Source: Kineobactrum sediminis (GTDB lineage: Bacteria; Pseudomonadota; Gammaproteobacteria; Pseudomonadales; Halieaceae). From it: DNA of 64,000 nt. Positions 51,124 to 59,793 of the stretch are shown here, one piece after another; the first letter of the stretch is position 1; each line of letters starts with the position of its first letter. The position numbers and the translations under genes are program-made. The stretch covers positions 593,632 through 657,631 of the forward strand of contig NZ_PKLZ01000003.1 in NCBI RefSeq assembly GCF_002868715.1, given 5' to 3'. The notes beneath the pieces are model-generated. The model saw only the letters and a program-made list of their open reading frames with translations, had not been told where the DNA came from and searched no databases.

Positions 51124-52500
51124 CTAGTTGGGAATTGGTTTGCCGACTTGTAGATAATCGGCCCATGTCTGCATAAGCTCCCGTCGGTCCTCCAGCAGTT
51201 CGTCACGGGCGTAGGCGCTGCGGGTTTCATCGGAATTGACGTGCGCGAGGGCCAACTCTGACACCTCATCCGGGAAACTGGAACGGTTACCATCGGCCAG
51301 CACTCGGGAGGTGCTGCGGCGCGCCCAATCCTTGAAACTACTCCGGGCGGTGCCGTGCGGGGTGGCAATCCGCCCCTGGTCAGGATCAACATAGCCCGGG
51401 GTGCCGCCTTTTACGGCCACGGCGTGCATGTCCTTTATCATTTTTGACAGGGCCATGTCTGACAGCGCAGCACCGTGGTAATTAGTGAATATCAGCCCGG
51501 TCCGGGTTTCCTTTCCGGTTTTGGTCTTCATGGTCCCCAGCAACTCGATAGCGGCGTCGGAGAGAGGTACCAGGTGAAGTCGGTCGGCCTTCATGCGGTC
51601 CGCGCTGAGACGCCATACGCGGGCGTTGAAGTCGATTTCTTCCCACCTTGCGCCCCGTACCTCACCAGAACGTGCTGCGGTAAGGATGGTAAATTGCAGG
51701 GCCTTGGCGCTGCTGGTCCGCTTGGCGGTCAGGTCGGCCCAGAATCGCGGCATTGCGTCCACAGCAATCCGGGCGTGATGCCGTCTGCCGCCTGCCTTCT
51801 TGCGAACAGCACCGGACTTTGGCAGCAGTTCCCGCAGCCCCCCGCGCATGTCTGCCGGGTTTGGCGCAGTCCGCAGCCCGCAGGCGGTGGCATAGTCCAG
51901 CACCTTACCGATGCGTTGCCGGACGTTGTTGGCAGTTTCGTGTTTCGTTGTCCAGATGTCCCGCAGCACATCCACAAGGTGCCCGGTCTCAATATCACCC
52001 ACTGAAAGCTTGCCTAGTTTCGGGAACGCGTAAGTTTCCAGAGTGGTGAGCCATTGGGCGGCATATTTTTCATTTCTGAATTCTGATTGTCGTACCTTGT
52101 GACATTCGCGGGCCACGGCCTCGAACGTCCGCAGCTTGGCAGATTCTGCCCTCATTGCGGCCCGTTCGGACTTGCGCTTCTCCACCGGGTCCACCCCGTT
52201 GCGTAGTTGTACGCGAAGCTCTGCGGCCCGCTCCCGTGCTTCGGCTAAACCTACCTCAGGATAGCTGCCAAGCCCAAAATCTCGTCGAACAGCAAAGGGC
52301 TTACCCGATTTGCTTAGTCGGGTTTCTCCGGTAGCTACTCGCAAAACCCATGACCGCGCCATGCCCTCGGCGCCCTTGCCACGCTTAGGGGCAACTGATA
52401 GCGCCAACCCTTTGGATTTGTCCCCGCCCACGGGGTAGAATCCTGGGGTTTTTAATGCAGCGACCCGCCGGTCGCTTAAACGCTTGGCTTCTTTCGGCAC
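51124..52500 (-). CDS. P4-type tyrosine integrase of the island
   Basis: This 458-residue enzyme has the DUF4102 arm-binding domain at the N-terminus (KRLSDRRVAALKTPGFYPV through LGSYPEVGLAEARERAAEL). The core-binding domain follows at about 120-215 and the catalytic domain after that. Arg is in AARSGEVRGARWEEI (about 281), the His-x-x-Arg box is PHGTARSSFKDW (about 396), and the nucleophile is Tyr in SDETRSAYARDELLEDRRE (about 437). It is complete and probably integrates and excises the island. It sits at the right end and reads inward, which is usual. Its homologous remnant is at 2011-2352. Confidence 0.88.
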   Translation of the reverse strand: MPKEAKRLSDRRVAALKTPGFYPVGGDKSKGLALSVAPKRGKGAEGMARSWVLRVATGETRLSKSGKPFAVRRDFGLGSYPEVGLAEARERAAELRVQLRNGVDPVEKRKSERAAMRAESAKLRTFEAVARECHKVRQSEFRNEKYAAQWLTTLETYAFPKLGKLSVGDIETGHLVDVLRDIWTTKHETANNVRQRIGKVLDYATACGLRTAPNPADMRGGLRELLPKSGAVRKKAGGRRHHARIAVDAMPRFWADLTAKRTSSAKALQFTILTAARSGEVRGARWEEIDFNARVWRLSADRMKADRLHLVPLSDAAIELLGTMKTKTGKETRTGLIFTNYHGAALSDMALSKMIKDMHAVAVKGGTPGYVDPDQGRIATPHGTARSSFKDWARRSTSRVLADGNRSSFPDEVSELALAHVNSDETRSAYARDELLEDRRELMQTWADYLQVGKPIPN

Positions 52501-52528
52501 TTGTTGGTCCCCACATTGTTACCAACAA
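52501..52528. promoter_or_regulatory. Inverted repeat abutting the integrase start
   Basis: TTGTTGGT (52501-52508) and ACCAACAA (52521-52528) are perfect 8-bp arms with a 12-bp spacer, immediately upstream of the integrase start codon. The position suits an operator for autoregulation, or an arm-type or core-type binding site of the integrase. Confidence 0.5.
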
Positions 52529-52796
52529 TAGGTTTGAGAATCAATGATATTGATTGCAAGGGATTGCTGCAACAGAAAGTTTAAAAAGGGCTTTATTTAT
52601 AGTGCTTTTACTGTCTTTATTGGGTGTAAACAATCTCAATCAATCGTGCTTCCAGGCTTCCTCCCTCACCGCCATACATCTGTATAAATCAATAAGCTAT
52701 CGGCAAAAATAAAAAATAACGGTTCTACCTACGGACCCCTATATTTTGCGTCTACAGGCTGCGGGTCATTAATGTGATGAAATGGTCCGTGGCCGG
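52529..52796. other. Right junction region between island and chromosome
   Basis: This AT-rich stretch contains a perfect inverted repeat AATCAAT-GAT-ATTGATT (52539-52555) and a related run CAATCTCAATCAAT near 52.63 kb. It should hold the integrase promoter and the right att site. No tRNA gene or direct repeat to the left junction was found. Confidence 0.45.
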
Positions 52797-54059
52797 TTAC
52801 GACACCTCAGCCTCTCGTTCGGCTTCGGCATGTTCGGCGGCCCAGACACCGGCCGCTTCGACGGCTACGGGCGATGCGGTAGGTACCACGCCGAGATAGC
52901 TTTCGGTCTCTGTAACCGGGATAACGGCCCGCTGCGTCATTCGATACAAGGCGTAGGCTGCGATCATGGCGAAGGTTCCACCCATTACTGGCCAGAAGGC
53001 ATAGGGACCCATCGACTGCATCGCCCAGCCGGTGATCAACGGGCCTGCAATGGCACCCAGCCCGAATGTGAAGACAAGTCCGCCGGAAGCAGCGGGCATG
53101 TCGTCGGCTGAAAGTGAATCGTTGGTATAGGCCAGAAACAGGGCATAAAGAGGAGTTGTTACGCCACCCGCGAAGAAAGCGGCCGCCATCAATGGCCAGA
53201 TATGCCCATTGGTTATCCCTCCCAACAAGCAGGAAGCAGCCCCGAGCAGGGCGGCGGCAAAAATCAGTTTGCGTCTGTCCATTCTGTCTGACAGCCAGCC
53301 GATGGGGAATTGAAGCAACAGCGCACCCGCGAACAACATGGCCACGAACAGCGCGATCTGTGTGGCCGTCATCCCAATCTGTGAACCAAATACAGCGCCC
53401 ATCCCGGTTTGGGTCGCATAGGCGCTGCCGAGCAGAAAAATGCCTACGGTTCCCAGCGGCGAGCCCAGGAAAAGGTGACGCAAAAGCATGGGGCGGGCGA
53501 CAACAATAGAAGGGGCCTGAGTGGCAGACAGTAAAATGGGGGCAAAGGAAATTGAGACCAGTATTGATGCACCGATGAACAGAACGGAGGTTCCGGCGTC
53601 GCCCAGTGTCAGTAGCCCCTGGGCACCGATGATACCCAGTGTTTGCGCTATCATATAGGCGGACAGCACTTTCCCTCGGGTTTCGTTGGTGGAGGCATCG
53701 TTCAACCAGCTTTCGGCGGTAACGTAGATGCCCGACATGCAGAAGCCCACCAGAAGTCGCAGCACCGCCCAGGCCCAGGGTTCGGTGAGCAATGGAAACG
53801 CGATTAATCCGGCCGACATGAAACTGCCCAATGCGGCGAATACGCGCACGTGACCTACCCGCTGGATCAATCGCGGTGTAAACCGGGCCCCGGACAAGAA
53901 ACCCATGAAATACATCGAGGTGACGATGGCCAGTTCTGCTGCAGAGAACCCCTCGATACCACCGCGCAGACCGATCAGGGTGAAATGCATGCCGTTGCCC
54001 AGCATGATGAGTACGATGCCGAGCAGAAGGGGCCACACGCCCGATATCGTCTTTAACAT
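52797..54059 (-). CDS. MFS transporter
   Basis: This 420-residue inner-membrane protein has about twelve transmembrane helices. Its central GWLSDRMDRRKLIFAAALLG is the A-type loop of the major facilitator superfamily. Small-residue-rich helices such as SMYFMGFLSGARFTPRLIQRVGHV precede it. The overall look is that of YcaD-like MFS proteins; the substrate is unknown. It is chromosomal, just right of the island, and no partner regulator is next to it. A transposase scrap lies immediately upstream. Confidence 0.82.
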   Translation of the reverse strand: MLKTISGVWPLLLGIVLIMLGNGMHFTLIGLRGGIEGFSAAELAIVTSMYFMGFLSGARFTPRLIQRVGHVRVFAALGSFMSAGLIAFPLLTEPWAWAVLRLLVGFCMSGIYVTAESWLNDASTNETRGKVLSAYMIAQTLGIIGAQGLLTLGDAGTSVLFIGASILVSISFAPILLSATQAPSIVVARPMLLRHLFLGSPLGTVGIFLLGSAYATQTGMGAVFGSQIGMTATQIALFVAMLFAGALLLQFPIGWLSDRMDRRKLIFAAALLGAASCLLGGITNGHIWPLMAAAFFAGGVTTPLYALFLAYTNDSLSADDMPAASGGLVFTFGLGAIAGPLITGWAMQSMGPYAFWPVMGGTFAMIAAYALYRMTQRAVIPVTETESYLGVVPTASPVAVEAAGVWAAEHAEAEREAEVS

Positions 54060-54187
54060 AACCCTTCCTGACAGCGCTTGAGCAACGTTGGGTTTTGCAC
54101 TCCCCGCTTGCGTGGGTTATGAAAGCGCTCAATGTAATCGAACAGATCCGATTTGGCGATATACTTTGCCCGGTACTTGTTCCGGTT
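54056..54187 (-). pseudogene. IS3-family transposase C-terminal scrap
   Basis: The minus-strand frame contains KYIAKSDLFDYIERFHNPRKRG. It matches the A/DIFDYIE-x-FYNxxRRH motif at the C-terminus of IS3-type OrfB integrases. Only about 44 residues remain and no ends are visible, so this is an old remnant between the aldo/keto reductase and MFS genes. Confidence 0.6.
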
Positions 54188-54194
54188 TACAGGC

Positions 54195-55187
54195 TTACCT
54201 GCGTTCAGGCGGTGCCAAAAATTCCGGGCCGACCGGGTCCTTGATATGTTCGGCCAGGATCTCATCAATGCGCTTCATCGCGTTATCGTCCAGGGACCAG
54301 CCCTCAATGTCTTTCAGCGGTTCCAGCTGCTCCGGTCGCCGGGCACCCCACAGTGCCGTGGTGACGTCGGGCTGGTCGATCAGCCAGCGCAGGGCCAGTG
54401 CCAGCACATTTTTCCCCGCATACTCCTGCGCGAAATCGTCCAGCGCCGCCACGGCATCGAGATATTGCCGGAAACGATCGCCCTGGAATTTCGGGTCGTC
54501 ATTACGCAAATCATCGCCGGGAAATTCGCGGTCCTCGTGCATGCGACCGCTGAGCATGCCCCGGCAAAGCCCACCATAAGTGATGGTTGCGATGTCGTGC
54601 TTGCGACAATAAGGCAGGATGGCATCCTCGATTTGTCGTTCAAACAGATTGTAGGGCGGCTGCAGGCTGTGTAGCGGCGCCACCTGCGCGAACTGTTCCA
54701 TCTGCTCAGGGCTGAAATTACTCACGCCGATCGCGCGGATTTTTCCGTCCCTGTACAGCGTTTCCATGGCCCGGGCAGTTTCTTCCATGGGAGTTTTCGG
54801 GTCGGGCCAGTGCACCTGGTAGATGTCGATATGGTCCGTCTGCAGGCGGCGCAGGGAATCCTCGATCTCATGTTTGATGCGTGCGGCGCTGGCATCGCGC
54901 CACACCTTATTCTGTTCGGCGTCCCAGTCCAGAGCCACCTTTGTGGCCAGAGCCACCTTGTCCCTGCGGCCACCGGCGAGGGCCCTGCCGACGATTTCCT
55001 CGGAGCGACCGAAGCCATAAGCCGGCGCCGTATCCACCAGGCCGATGCCGGCATCCACGGCGGCGCGAATGGTATCGATGGACTGGTTTTCGTCCGTGCC
55101 ACCCCACATCCAGCCACCGATCGCCCAGGTGCCCAGGCCTATAGGGGTAACCTTGATGTCCGTCTTGCCGAATGGAATAGTCTTCAT
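54195..55187 (-). CDS. Aldo/keto reductase
   Basis: This 330-residue NADPH-dependent oxidoreductase is of the AKR (beta/alpha)8 fold. The active-site elements are GLVDTAPAYGFGRSEEIVGR (Asp and Tyr), VALATKVALDW (Lys) and IDIYQVHWPDP (His). The C-terminal ALRWLIDQPDVTTALWGARRP is the cofactor-binding part. The closest known types are YajO/perakine-reductase-like AKRs acting on aldehydes and ketones; the substrate here is unknown. The start is preceded by a GGAGG-like site on the minus strand. It is a single gene, chromosomal. Confidence 0.88.
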   Translation of the reverse strand: MKTIPFGKTDIKVTPIGLGTWAIGGWMWGGTDENQSIDTIRAAVDAGIGLVDTAPAYGFGRSEEIVGRALAGGRRDKVALATKVALDWDAEQNKVWRDASAARIKHEIEDSLRRLQTDHIDIYQVHWPDPKTPMEETARAMETLYRDGKIRAIGVSNFSPEQMEQFAQVAPLHSLQPPYNLFERQIEDAILPYCRKHDIATITYGGLCRGMLSGRMHEDREFPGDDLRNDDPKFQGDRFRQYLDAVAALDDFAQEYAGKNVLALALRWLIDQPDVTTALWGARRPEQLEPLKDIEGWSLDDNAMKRIDEILAEHIKDPVGPEFLAPPERR

Positions 55188-55450
55188 GGTTCCTCCCGGG
55201 TTGGTCGACCAGTTATTTATCCGCTGTGGCTATTGATAGCATAGGTGCTCCCGAGCTATCGGGCAAAGTGTCGGCTTGTCTGGGCATGTTGGGCTGGAGT
55301 GAGAAATGATCCGACCCGCTGTGTCACGATTGATGCGGTATTACCGGCGCTTGATGTTTTGCCCATACTCGCCGATCATTCCGGGCGGCGCTTACCCTTG
55401 TTGGCACGCTGGGTTCGCCACACGCTGAAACACGCCACGGTAATAATGTC
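55188..55450. other. Divergent intergenic region
   Basis: 263 bp between the aldo/keto reductase start and the start of the gene at 55451. It presumably carries both promoters. I see no clear operator or RNA. Confidence 0.35.
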
Positions 55451-55999
55451 ATGGTTGCAAACGACTCATACACCTTGGAAGCACTGTTGAGCTTCCTCAA
55501 GCAAGCCGGCATGGAGGGCCTGATTAATCCGGCCACCGCGAGGGCCAGGCGCAAGGCGCTGGAGCACCTCGCCGGAGAGTTGTACGAGGCTGAACGCCTG
55601 GATATCCGGCAGATCAAGGTCGATGAGCTGCTCTCGCGGTTTCACAAGCTGGAGGGCTCGAGTATTCGCCCGGAAACGCTGCAGATCTACGGTCAGCGGG
55701 TTGCTGCGGCCCTGACCGAATACCTGGATTGGCTTGAAAACCCCGCCACCTTTACGACGGCCCGGCGCGAGCGGTCGCGTGCGTTCACCCGGGGCGGTGA
55801 GTTGAGTCCCGAGCAGCAGGCTGCCGAGCGCGTCACCCTTGAGGCGATAGAAAACCCGAGTAATGTCGTGCCTGTCCGGATCAGGAATGATCACGTTGTT
55901 TACCTGGCCAATTTACCGCTGGATCTCAAGCCCGAGGAAGCGGACAGGATTGCCAGGGTAATCAAGGCCCTGGCCGAAACCGGAGACGCGCCTGCATGA
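55451..55999 (+). CDS. Hypothetical protein, SAM-like helical N-terminus
   Basis: The 182-residue protein is soluble and helical. Residues 5-100 (LEALLSFLKQAGMEGLINPATARARRKALEHL and on) resemble the SAM-like domain found ahead of recombinase catalytic domains, but no catalytic part follows. The C-terminal part ends with a small domain containing VPVRIRNDHVVYLANLPLDL. I do not recognise a family. It shares an ATGA overlap with the next gene, so they are a pair. Confidence 0.6.
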   Translation: MVANDSYTLEALLSFLKQAGMEGLINPATARARRKALEHLAGELYEAERLDIRQIKVDELLSRFHKLEGSSIRPETLQIYGQRVAAALTEYLDWLENPATFTTARRERSRAFTRGGELSPEQQAAERVTLEAIENPSNVVPVRIRNDHVVYLANLPLDLKPEEADRIARVIKALAETGDAPA

Positions 56000-56586
56000 G
56001 CCGCGTATTCCTGATTGTACTAATGCTGGCGCTGGCATTGGCCGGCGGCGGCCTCTGGGTTTACCTGGTCGCTTTTGAGTCGCCCGGCCCATTCCATAAC
56101 AACCTCGTACCGGAACTGATCGGTATCTGCATTGAGGGCTTCCTGCTGGTTGGGCTGCTGACGCTCGTGCAGCGCTCCAGGGAGGCCGCTCGGCGCCACG
56201 AACTCTGGCTGAGTCTCAGGGGTTCGTTTCGAGGGTTATTGTCCCATCTGGATGTTGCCTTTCTGAAGCCCGACGCCGATCCCGCTTCATCCAGTGATCT
56301 GGAGACCAATCCGAAGTTCATTGATTACCTGCTCGACCAGCTGGCCCGGAAGTGCCCCGACCTGGATTCTCTGGTGGCGATCAAGCGCGAGGCCGCTGAA
56401 ACCGTGTCGCTCAGCCGCGACCTGGTGGCGGTGGCGGCCCAGTTGAGCGCCAGCCACATGAACTGGTGGATCGCAATCGTCGACAGCATTCGCCGGCTTG
56501 CGGAAGCGCGGGACCGCAAACAGGCAGAGATCGCCATTCACGAAATGTTGGTCAACATCCGCGAACTGGACCGGCTCAAGTACTGA
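55996..56586 (+). CDS. Hypothetical inner-membrane protein
   Basis: This 196-residue protein has two N-terminal transmembrane helices (about 5-26 and 38-60) and a cytoplasmic helical domain with LWLSLRGSFRGLLSHLDVAF. It starts within the stop codon of the preceding gene, implying translational coupling and a joint function that is unknown to me. It is followed by a convergent ChaB-family gene. Confidence 0.6.
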   Translation: MSRVFLIVLMLALALAGGGLWVYLVAFESPGPFHNNLVPELIGICIEGFLLVGLLTLVQRSREAARRHELWLSLRGSFRGLLSHLDVAFLKPDADPASSSDLETNPKFIDYLLDQLARKCPDLDSLVAIKREAAETVSLSRDLVAVAAQLSASHMNWWIAIVDSIRRLAEARDRKQAEIAIHEMLVNIRELDRLKY

Positions 56587-56620
56587 ATCTGGTTGTGGGG
56601 TTACCTGGCAAGGGGCGTAC

Positions 56621-56851
56621 TCAGGACTTCTTGTGCCAGTTGTCATCGTCGCCTTTTTCATACTCTTTCTTGACCGCGGCCCAGGCGACCTGGTGGGCCG
56701 TCTGTTCGCGTGATTTATCGCCGCGGCGTTCGTCCGGGTCCTTGTATTGCTCAAAGGCGTTGTTAAAGGCTTTTCGATAGATATCCTGCGCCCCCTGCGG
56801 CAAGACACCGCGAACGCTGTCGGGTAACTCGCTGTTCGATGAATACGGCAT
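56621..56851 (-). CDS. ChaB-family protein
   Basis: The 76-residue protein from Met at 56851 begins with LPDSVRGVLPQGAQDIYRKAFNNAFEQYKD and ends with HQVAWAAVKKEYEKG, the ChaB fold first named in E. coli as a regulator of the ChaA cation/proton antiporter. GGAGG stands right upstream. The longer 112-residue frame lacks a ribosome site. It is a small cytoplasmic protein whose real function is uncertain. Confidence 0.8.
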   Translation of the reverse strand: MPYSSNSELPDSVRGVLPQGAQDIYRKAFNNAFEQYKDPDERRGDKSREQTAHQVAWAAVKKEYEKGDDDNWHKKS

Positions 56852-56955
56852 TTCAGATCCTCCACCTGTCGATTCGTTGATCAGCGGCCATGCCGACTGC
56901 ATGCGGTGCTGTATCCCACTATCAGCATAGCACCAGCTGCGGCCTTGTCTGCCAA

Positions 56956-58284
56956 TCACTTAACAGGTTGGGTTACCGTGGCCTGCGCGAGTCGATACAT
57001 CAGCACAGCGGCCCTCTTTGCCTGCAGGGGCAGCGAGTCAAGGTTGCCCCTCTCGTTGACGGTGTGGCCTTCGCTGCCGCTCATGCCGAGACCGTCAATT
57101 GCCATTTCCACATGATCGGCTGCAAATGACACGTCGGCGGCGCCCGCGCGCAGTGGATTAACCGCGACCACCGGACCGAAGCCGAGATCTTCACTGATCG
57201 CAGAGTACAGATTGAGTAGCTGCCTGTTGCCGTCGGTGGGCGCCATTGGCGGGTAGCCCTCATCGAATTCGATCGTCGCGCTGGTATGAGGGTGATTGGC
57301 AGCGACTATTTGCGCCATCCTGCGCTGTGCGCGTGATAACTGCTCAGCGGAAATAGCACGGATATCTCCATCCACGAACGCGGATTCCGCCACCACATTA
57401 CTCTTGCCGAAAGCGGTACCGGCATTGTCGACCTGGCTGTCGGTGATGGTGGTGCCGCCAACGATGCGTCCGGGATTGAAGGTCAGGTATTCCTCACCCC
57501 TGAGTACCGCGTCGCCCTGGAAACCGTGCAGGATTCGAGCCGCCTCGAAAATGGCCCCGGGCCCGATGTCTTCGCGAAAAACCTGTGAAGAATGGGAGGG
57601 GGTGCCCTGGACCCGAAGCACCCAGCCACTGGAACCCCGCCGCGAGATGTTGGCAGTGCGGTAATCACCATCGCCGTTCTCGAAGCCGATCGCGATATCG
57701 GCATATATGGCGGCGTCCACCAGGGCTTTCTTGGATAGCGCGAGAGGGTGGCCGCTCAACTCTTCATCCCCGGTGAGCACCACAGTGATGTCAAGCTGCT
57801 CCAGTGCGCCCACCTCGCGCAGTGCGGCGAGTGCCTGCAGCATGATCACGTTGCCGCCCTTCATGTCGGCGATCCCCGGCCCGCTGGCGACGGATTCTCC
57901 CAGCAGGGTAAAGTGCTGGAATGGGCTGTCAGGCTCGAACACGGTATCCAGATGGCCTATCAGCAACAGTTTCGGGCCGGCGTCCGCGCCCGCATGGCGT
58001 GCCACCAGGTGGCCCGCGCGCTGGAATGCGGCGCCATCCTGCCATTCGGTCTGGAAGCCCAATTGCTCGAATCTGGCGCGGAGCAGTTCGCCGGTTTCGC
58101 GTACGCCCTCCAGGTTCATGGTGCCGCTATTAATGTTGACGCTCTCAATCAGCAGTTCCAGCGCTGCGGGATTGCTGGCCTCAATGAACGCCAGCATGCG
58201 GCTCTCCGTAGCCGATATGTCAGCGCGTACAGTGCAAGCCAGGGTGGCGAAAATCAGTCCGAGTATTCGAAAATGTCTATTCAT
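56956..58284 (-). CDS. Secreted M20-family metallopeptidase (carboxypeptidase G2-like)
   Basis: From Met at 58284 this has 442 residues with a signal peptide (RILGLIFATLACTVRA). Zinc ligands are visible in LLIGHLDTVFEPDSPF (His), ADMKGGN (bridging Asp) and LTGDEELSGHP (Glu-Glu), and near the C-terminus in GLGMSGSEGHTVNER. The middle part with SGWVLRVQGTPSHSSQV is the dimerisation domain. It would release C-terminal residues such as Glu from peptides or folates in the periplasm. A GTG at 58305 is another possible start. Confidence 0.85.
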   Translation of the reverse strand: MNRHFRILGLIFATLACTVRADISATESRMLAFIEASNPAALELLIESVNINSGTMNLEGVRETGELLRARFEQLGFQTEWQDGAAFQRAGHLVARHAGADAGPKLLLIGHLDTVFEPDSPFQHFTLLGESVASGPGIADMKGGNVIMLQALAALREVGALEQLDITVVLTGDEELSGHPLALSKKALVDAAIYADIAIGFENGDGDYRTANISRRGSSGWVLRVQGTPSHSSQVFREDIGPGAIFEAARILHGFQGDAVLRGEEYLTFNPGRIVGGTTITDSQVDNAGTAFGKSNVVAESAFVDGDIRAISAEQLSRAQRRMAQIVAANHPHTSATIEFDEGYPPMAPTDGNRQLLNLYSAISEDLGFGPVVAVNPLRAGAADVSFAADHVEMAIDGLGMSGSEGHTVNERGNLDSLPLQAKRAAVLMYRLAQATVTQPVK

Positions 58285-58611
58285 GAGTGTATTCCATTGA
58301 AGCACAGAGCAGGGCAGCGGCCGGCAAACAGGACGGACAATGCAATGCCGTGTATGCAGCCAGGAACCCCGGGGTCACGTGGGTGATCAGGTAGTGCGGC
58401 CTCGAGGATAAGTGCTTACTCAGTGAATGGCAATGTACGCGGACCATACAGTCCACGGGTATGACTGTTGCTCGCTTGTTTGCAGTGCCTTCCTGTAACG
58501 TGCAGTGGTGGGGCTTGGACCAGTCGCACGGGCGGATTCATTTTATACTTTGCGGGTTGTTCTGTCGGCCTCCCGCTTCGTATACTCATCCTCAAATAAT
58601 GAGGTTGTAAA
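58285..58611. other. Divergent intergenic region upstream of the two-component system
   Basis: About 330 bp between the M20 gene and the histidine kinase gene. It contains the promoter noted at 58557-58586 and otherwise no supported gene. Confidence 0.4.
58557..58586 (+). promoter_or_regulatory. Probable promoter of the LytS/LytTR operon
   Basis: TTGTTC (58557-58562) is followed 18 bp later by TATACT (58581-58586), five of six bases of the -10 consensus. The kinase ATG lies 26 bp beyond, after a GAGG site. Confidence 0.5.
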
Positions 58612-59793
58612 ATGACCATACAGGCGATGCCGATAGAAACCTCGGCGATAGGCCAGCAATACAGACGCAACCCGCGATGGCATCAGATCAGTGAGTCGGA
58701 TGCGTTATTCTGGGCTGTTCACTGCGGAGGCTGGCTGGGTATTTCCCTGCTCACCTATGTCAGCTTGAGCCTGCCCTACGATCAGTTTGAAGTTCCCTAC
58801 CTCGCCCACAACCTTCTACAATCCGTGCTGGGTATTTTTATTTCCCTGCCCATGCGCTACGTTTACCGGCACATCTGGTCGGTCCCCATCTGGCCGCGAA
58901 TCTGCGTTATCGTGGCGGTCGCGCTGGGGTTGTCTGTGGTCTGGGCGGTCCTGCGCCTGCTGCTGTTTATGGCGCTGACCGATGAGCGCGGACTCTGGGA
59001 TGAGTTTGGCGGCTGGATCTTCCCCTCGATTTTCGTATTTCTTACCTGGGCGGCCCTCTACCATGGTATCAAGTACTACCGGTTGTTCCAGGAAGAACAA
59101 CAAATCATTCTGGAGATTGAAGCCAGGCAGCGTAACGAAGCCCTGATGCTGGCGAAGGCCCGGGCCGCCCTGAGAGAGTCGGAGCTGAAGTTGTTGCGTT
59201 ACCAACTCAATCCACACTTTCTGTTTAATACCCTGAATTCGATCGGTGCACTTATTGCTGCGTCTGAAAACAATAAAGCCAACGATATGCTTTTGCAGTT
59301 GAGCGCATTTTTACGCTTCTCTCTCGACTCGGGGCGCCGATTGGAGGTGCAACTGGAAGAAGAGTTGGCGGCCGTTAAACGGTACCTCAATATTGAGCAG
59401 GTGCGGTTCGCAGATCGTTTGCAGACAGAAGTCAGGGTTGAGCCGGGCGTACAGGACTGTCTGGTGCCGAGTCTGTTGATACAACCCCTGGTTGAAAACT
59501 CGGTAAAATACGCCATTGGTCGCTCGGAGGAAGGCGGGGTCATCCGCATAAGTGCGTTCGCAGAGGCAAGCAGGCTGGTGTTATCGGTTGAGGACAGTGG
59601 CGTTGATGGTGTTTGTGGTTCAACACCTGAAAAGCTCTTTCAACAACCCGGCGTGGGGATACAGAATATCATGGAGCGCTTGCAGACAATCTATGGTGAT
59701 GAGTCCCCGGTGCAAGCAGGTTTTTCTCCGCTCGGTGGACTGAAAATAACAATCCGTTTGCCATTAAACAGGGGGCGGGTAGAGAATGTTTGA
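58612..59793 (+). CDS. LytS/YehU-type sensor histidine kinase
   Basis: This 393-residue membrane kinase has four transmembrane helices (about 32-55, 66-88, 100-122 and 136-158). The His_kinase domain of the LytS class follows: the phospho-acceptor His is H202 in LNPHFLFNTLNSIGAL, and the ATP-binding N-box is LVENSVKYAIG. It autophosphorylates and passes the phosphate to the LytTR regulator encoded next, whose start overlaps its stop by 8 bp. The signal is unknown. The pair lies upstream of a GH16 laminarinase gene on the same strand and may control it (inferred from position). Confidence 0.88.
   Translation: MTIQAMPIETSAIGQQYRRNPRWHQISESDALFWAVHCGGWLGISLLTYVSLSLPYDQFEVPYLAHNLLQSVLGIFISLPMRYVYRHIWSVPIWPRICVIVAVALGLSVVWAVLRLLLFMALTDERGLWDEFGGWIFPSIFVFLTWAALYHGIKYYRLFQEEQQIILEIEARQRNEALMLAKARAALRESELKLLRYQLNPHFLFNTLNSIGALIAASENNKANDMLLQLSAFLRFSLDSGRRLEVQLEEELAAVKRYLNIEQVRFADRLQTEVRVEPGVQDCLVPSLLIQPLVENSVKYAIGRSEEGGVIRISAFAEASRLVLSVEDSGVDGVCGSTPEKLFQQPGVGIQNIMERLQTIYGDESPVQAGFSPLGGLKITIRLPLNRGRVENV

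Noticed and set aside
1932..52796. Direct-repeat att sites or a tRNA target at the island ends
   Set aside because: I compared the two junction regions by eye and found no shared word longer than about ten bases and no tRNA gene, so no att pair is reported.
52807..54132. 441-residue open frame on the minus strand
   Set aside because: It overlaps the MFS transporter over its whole length in another frame, has Arg/His/Cys-rich composition and no hydrophobic pattern. It is a shadow of the real gene.
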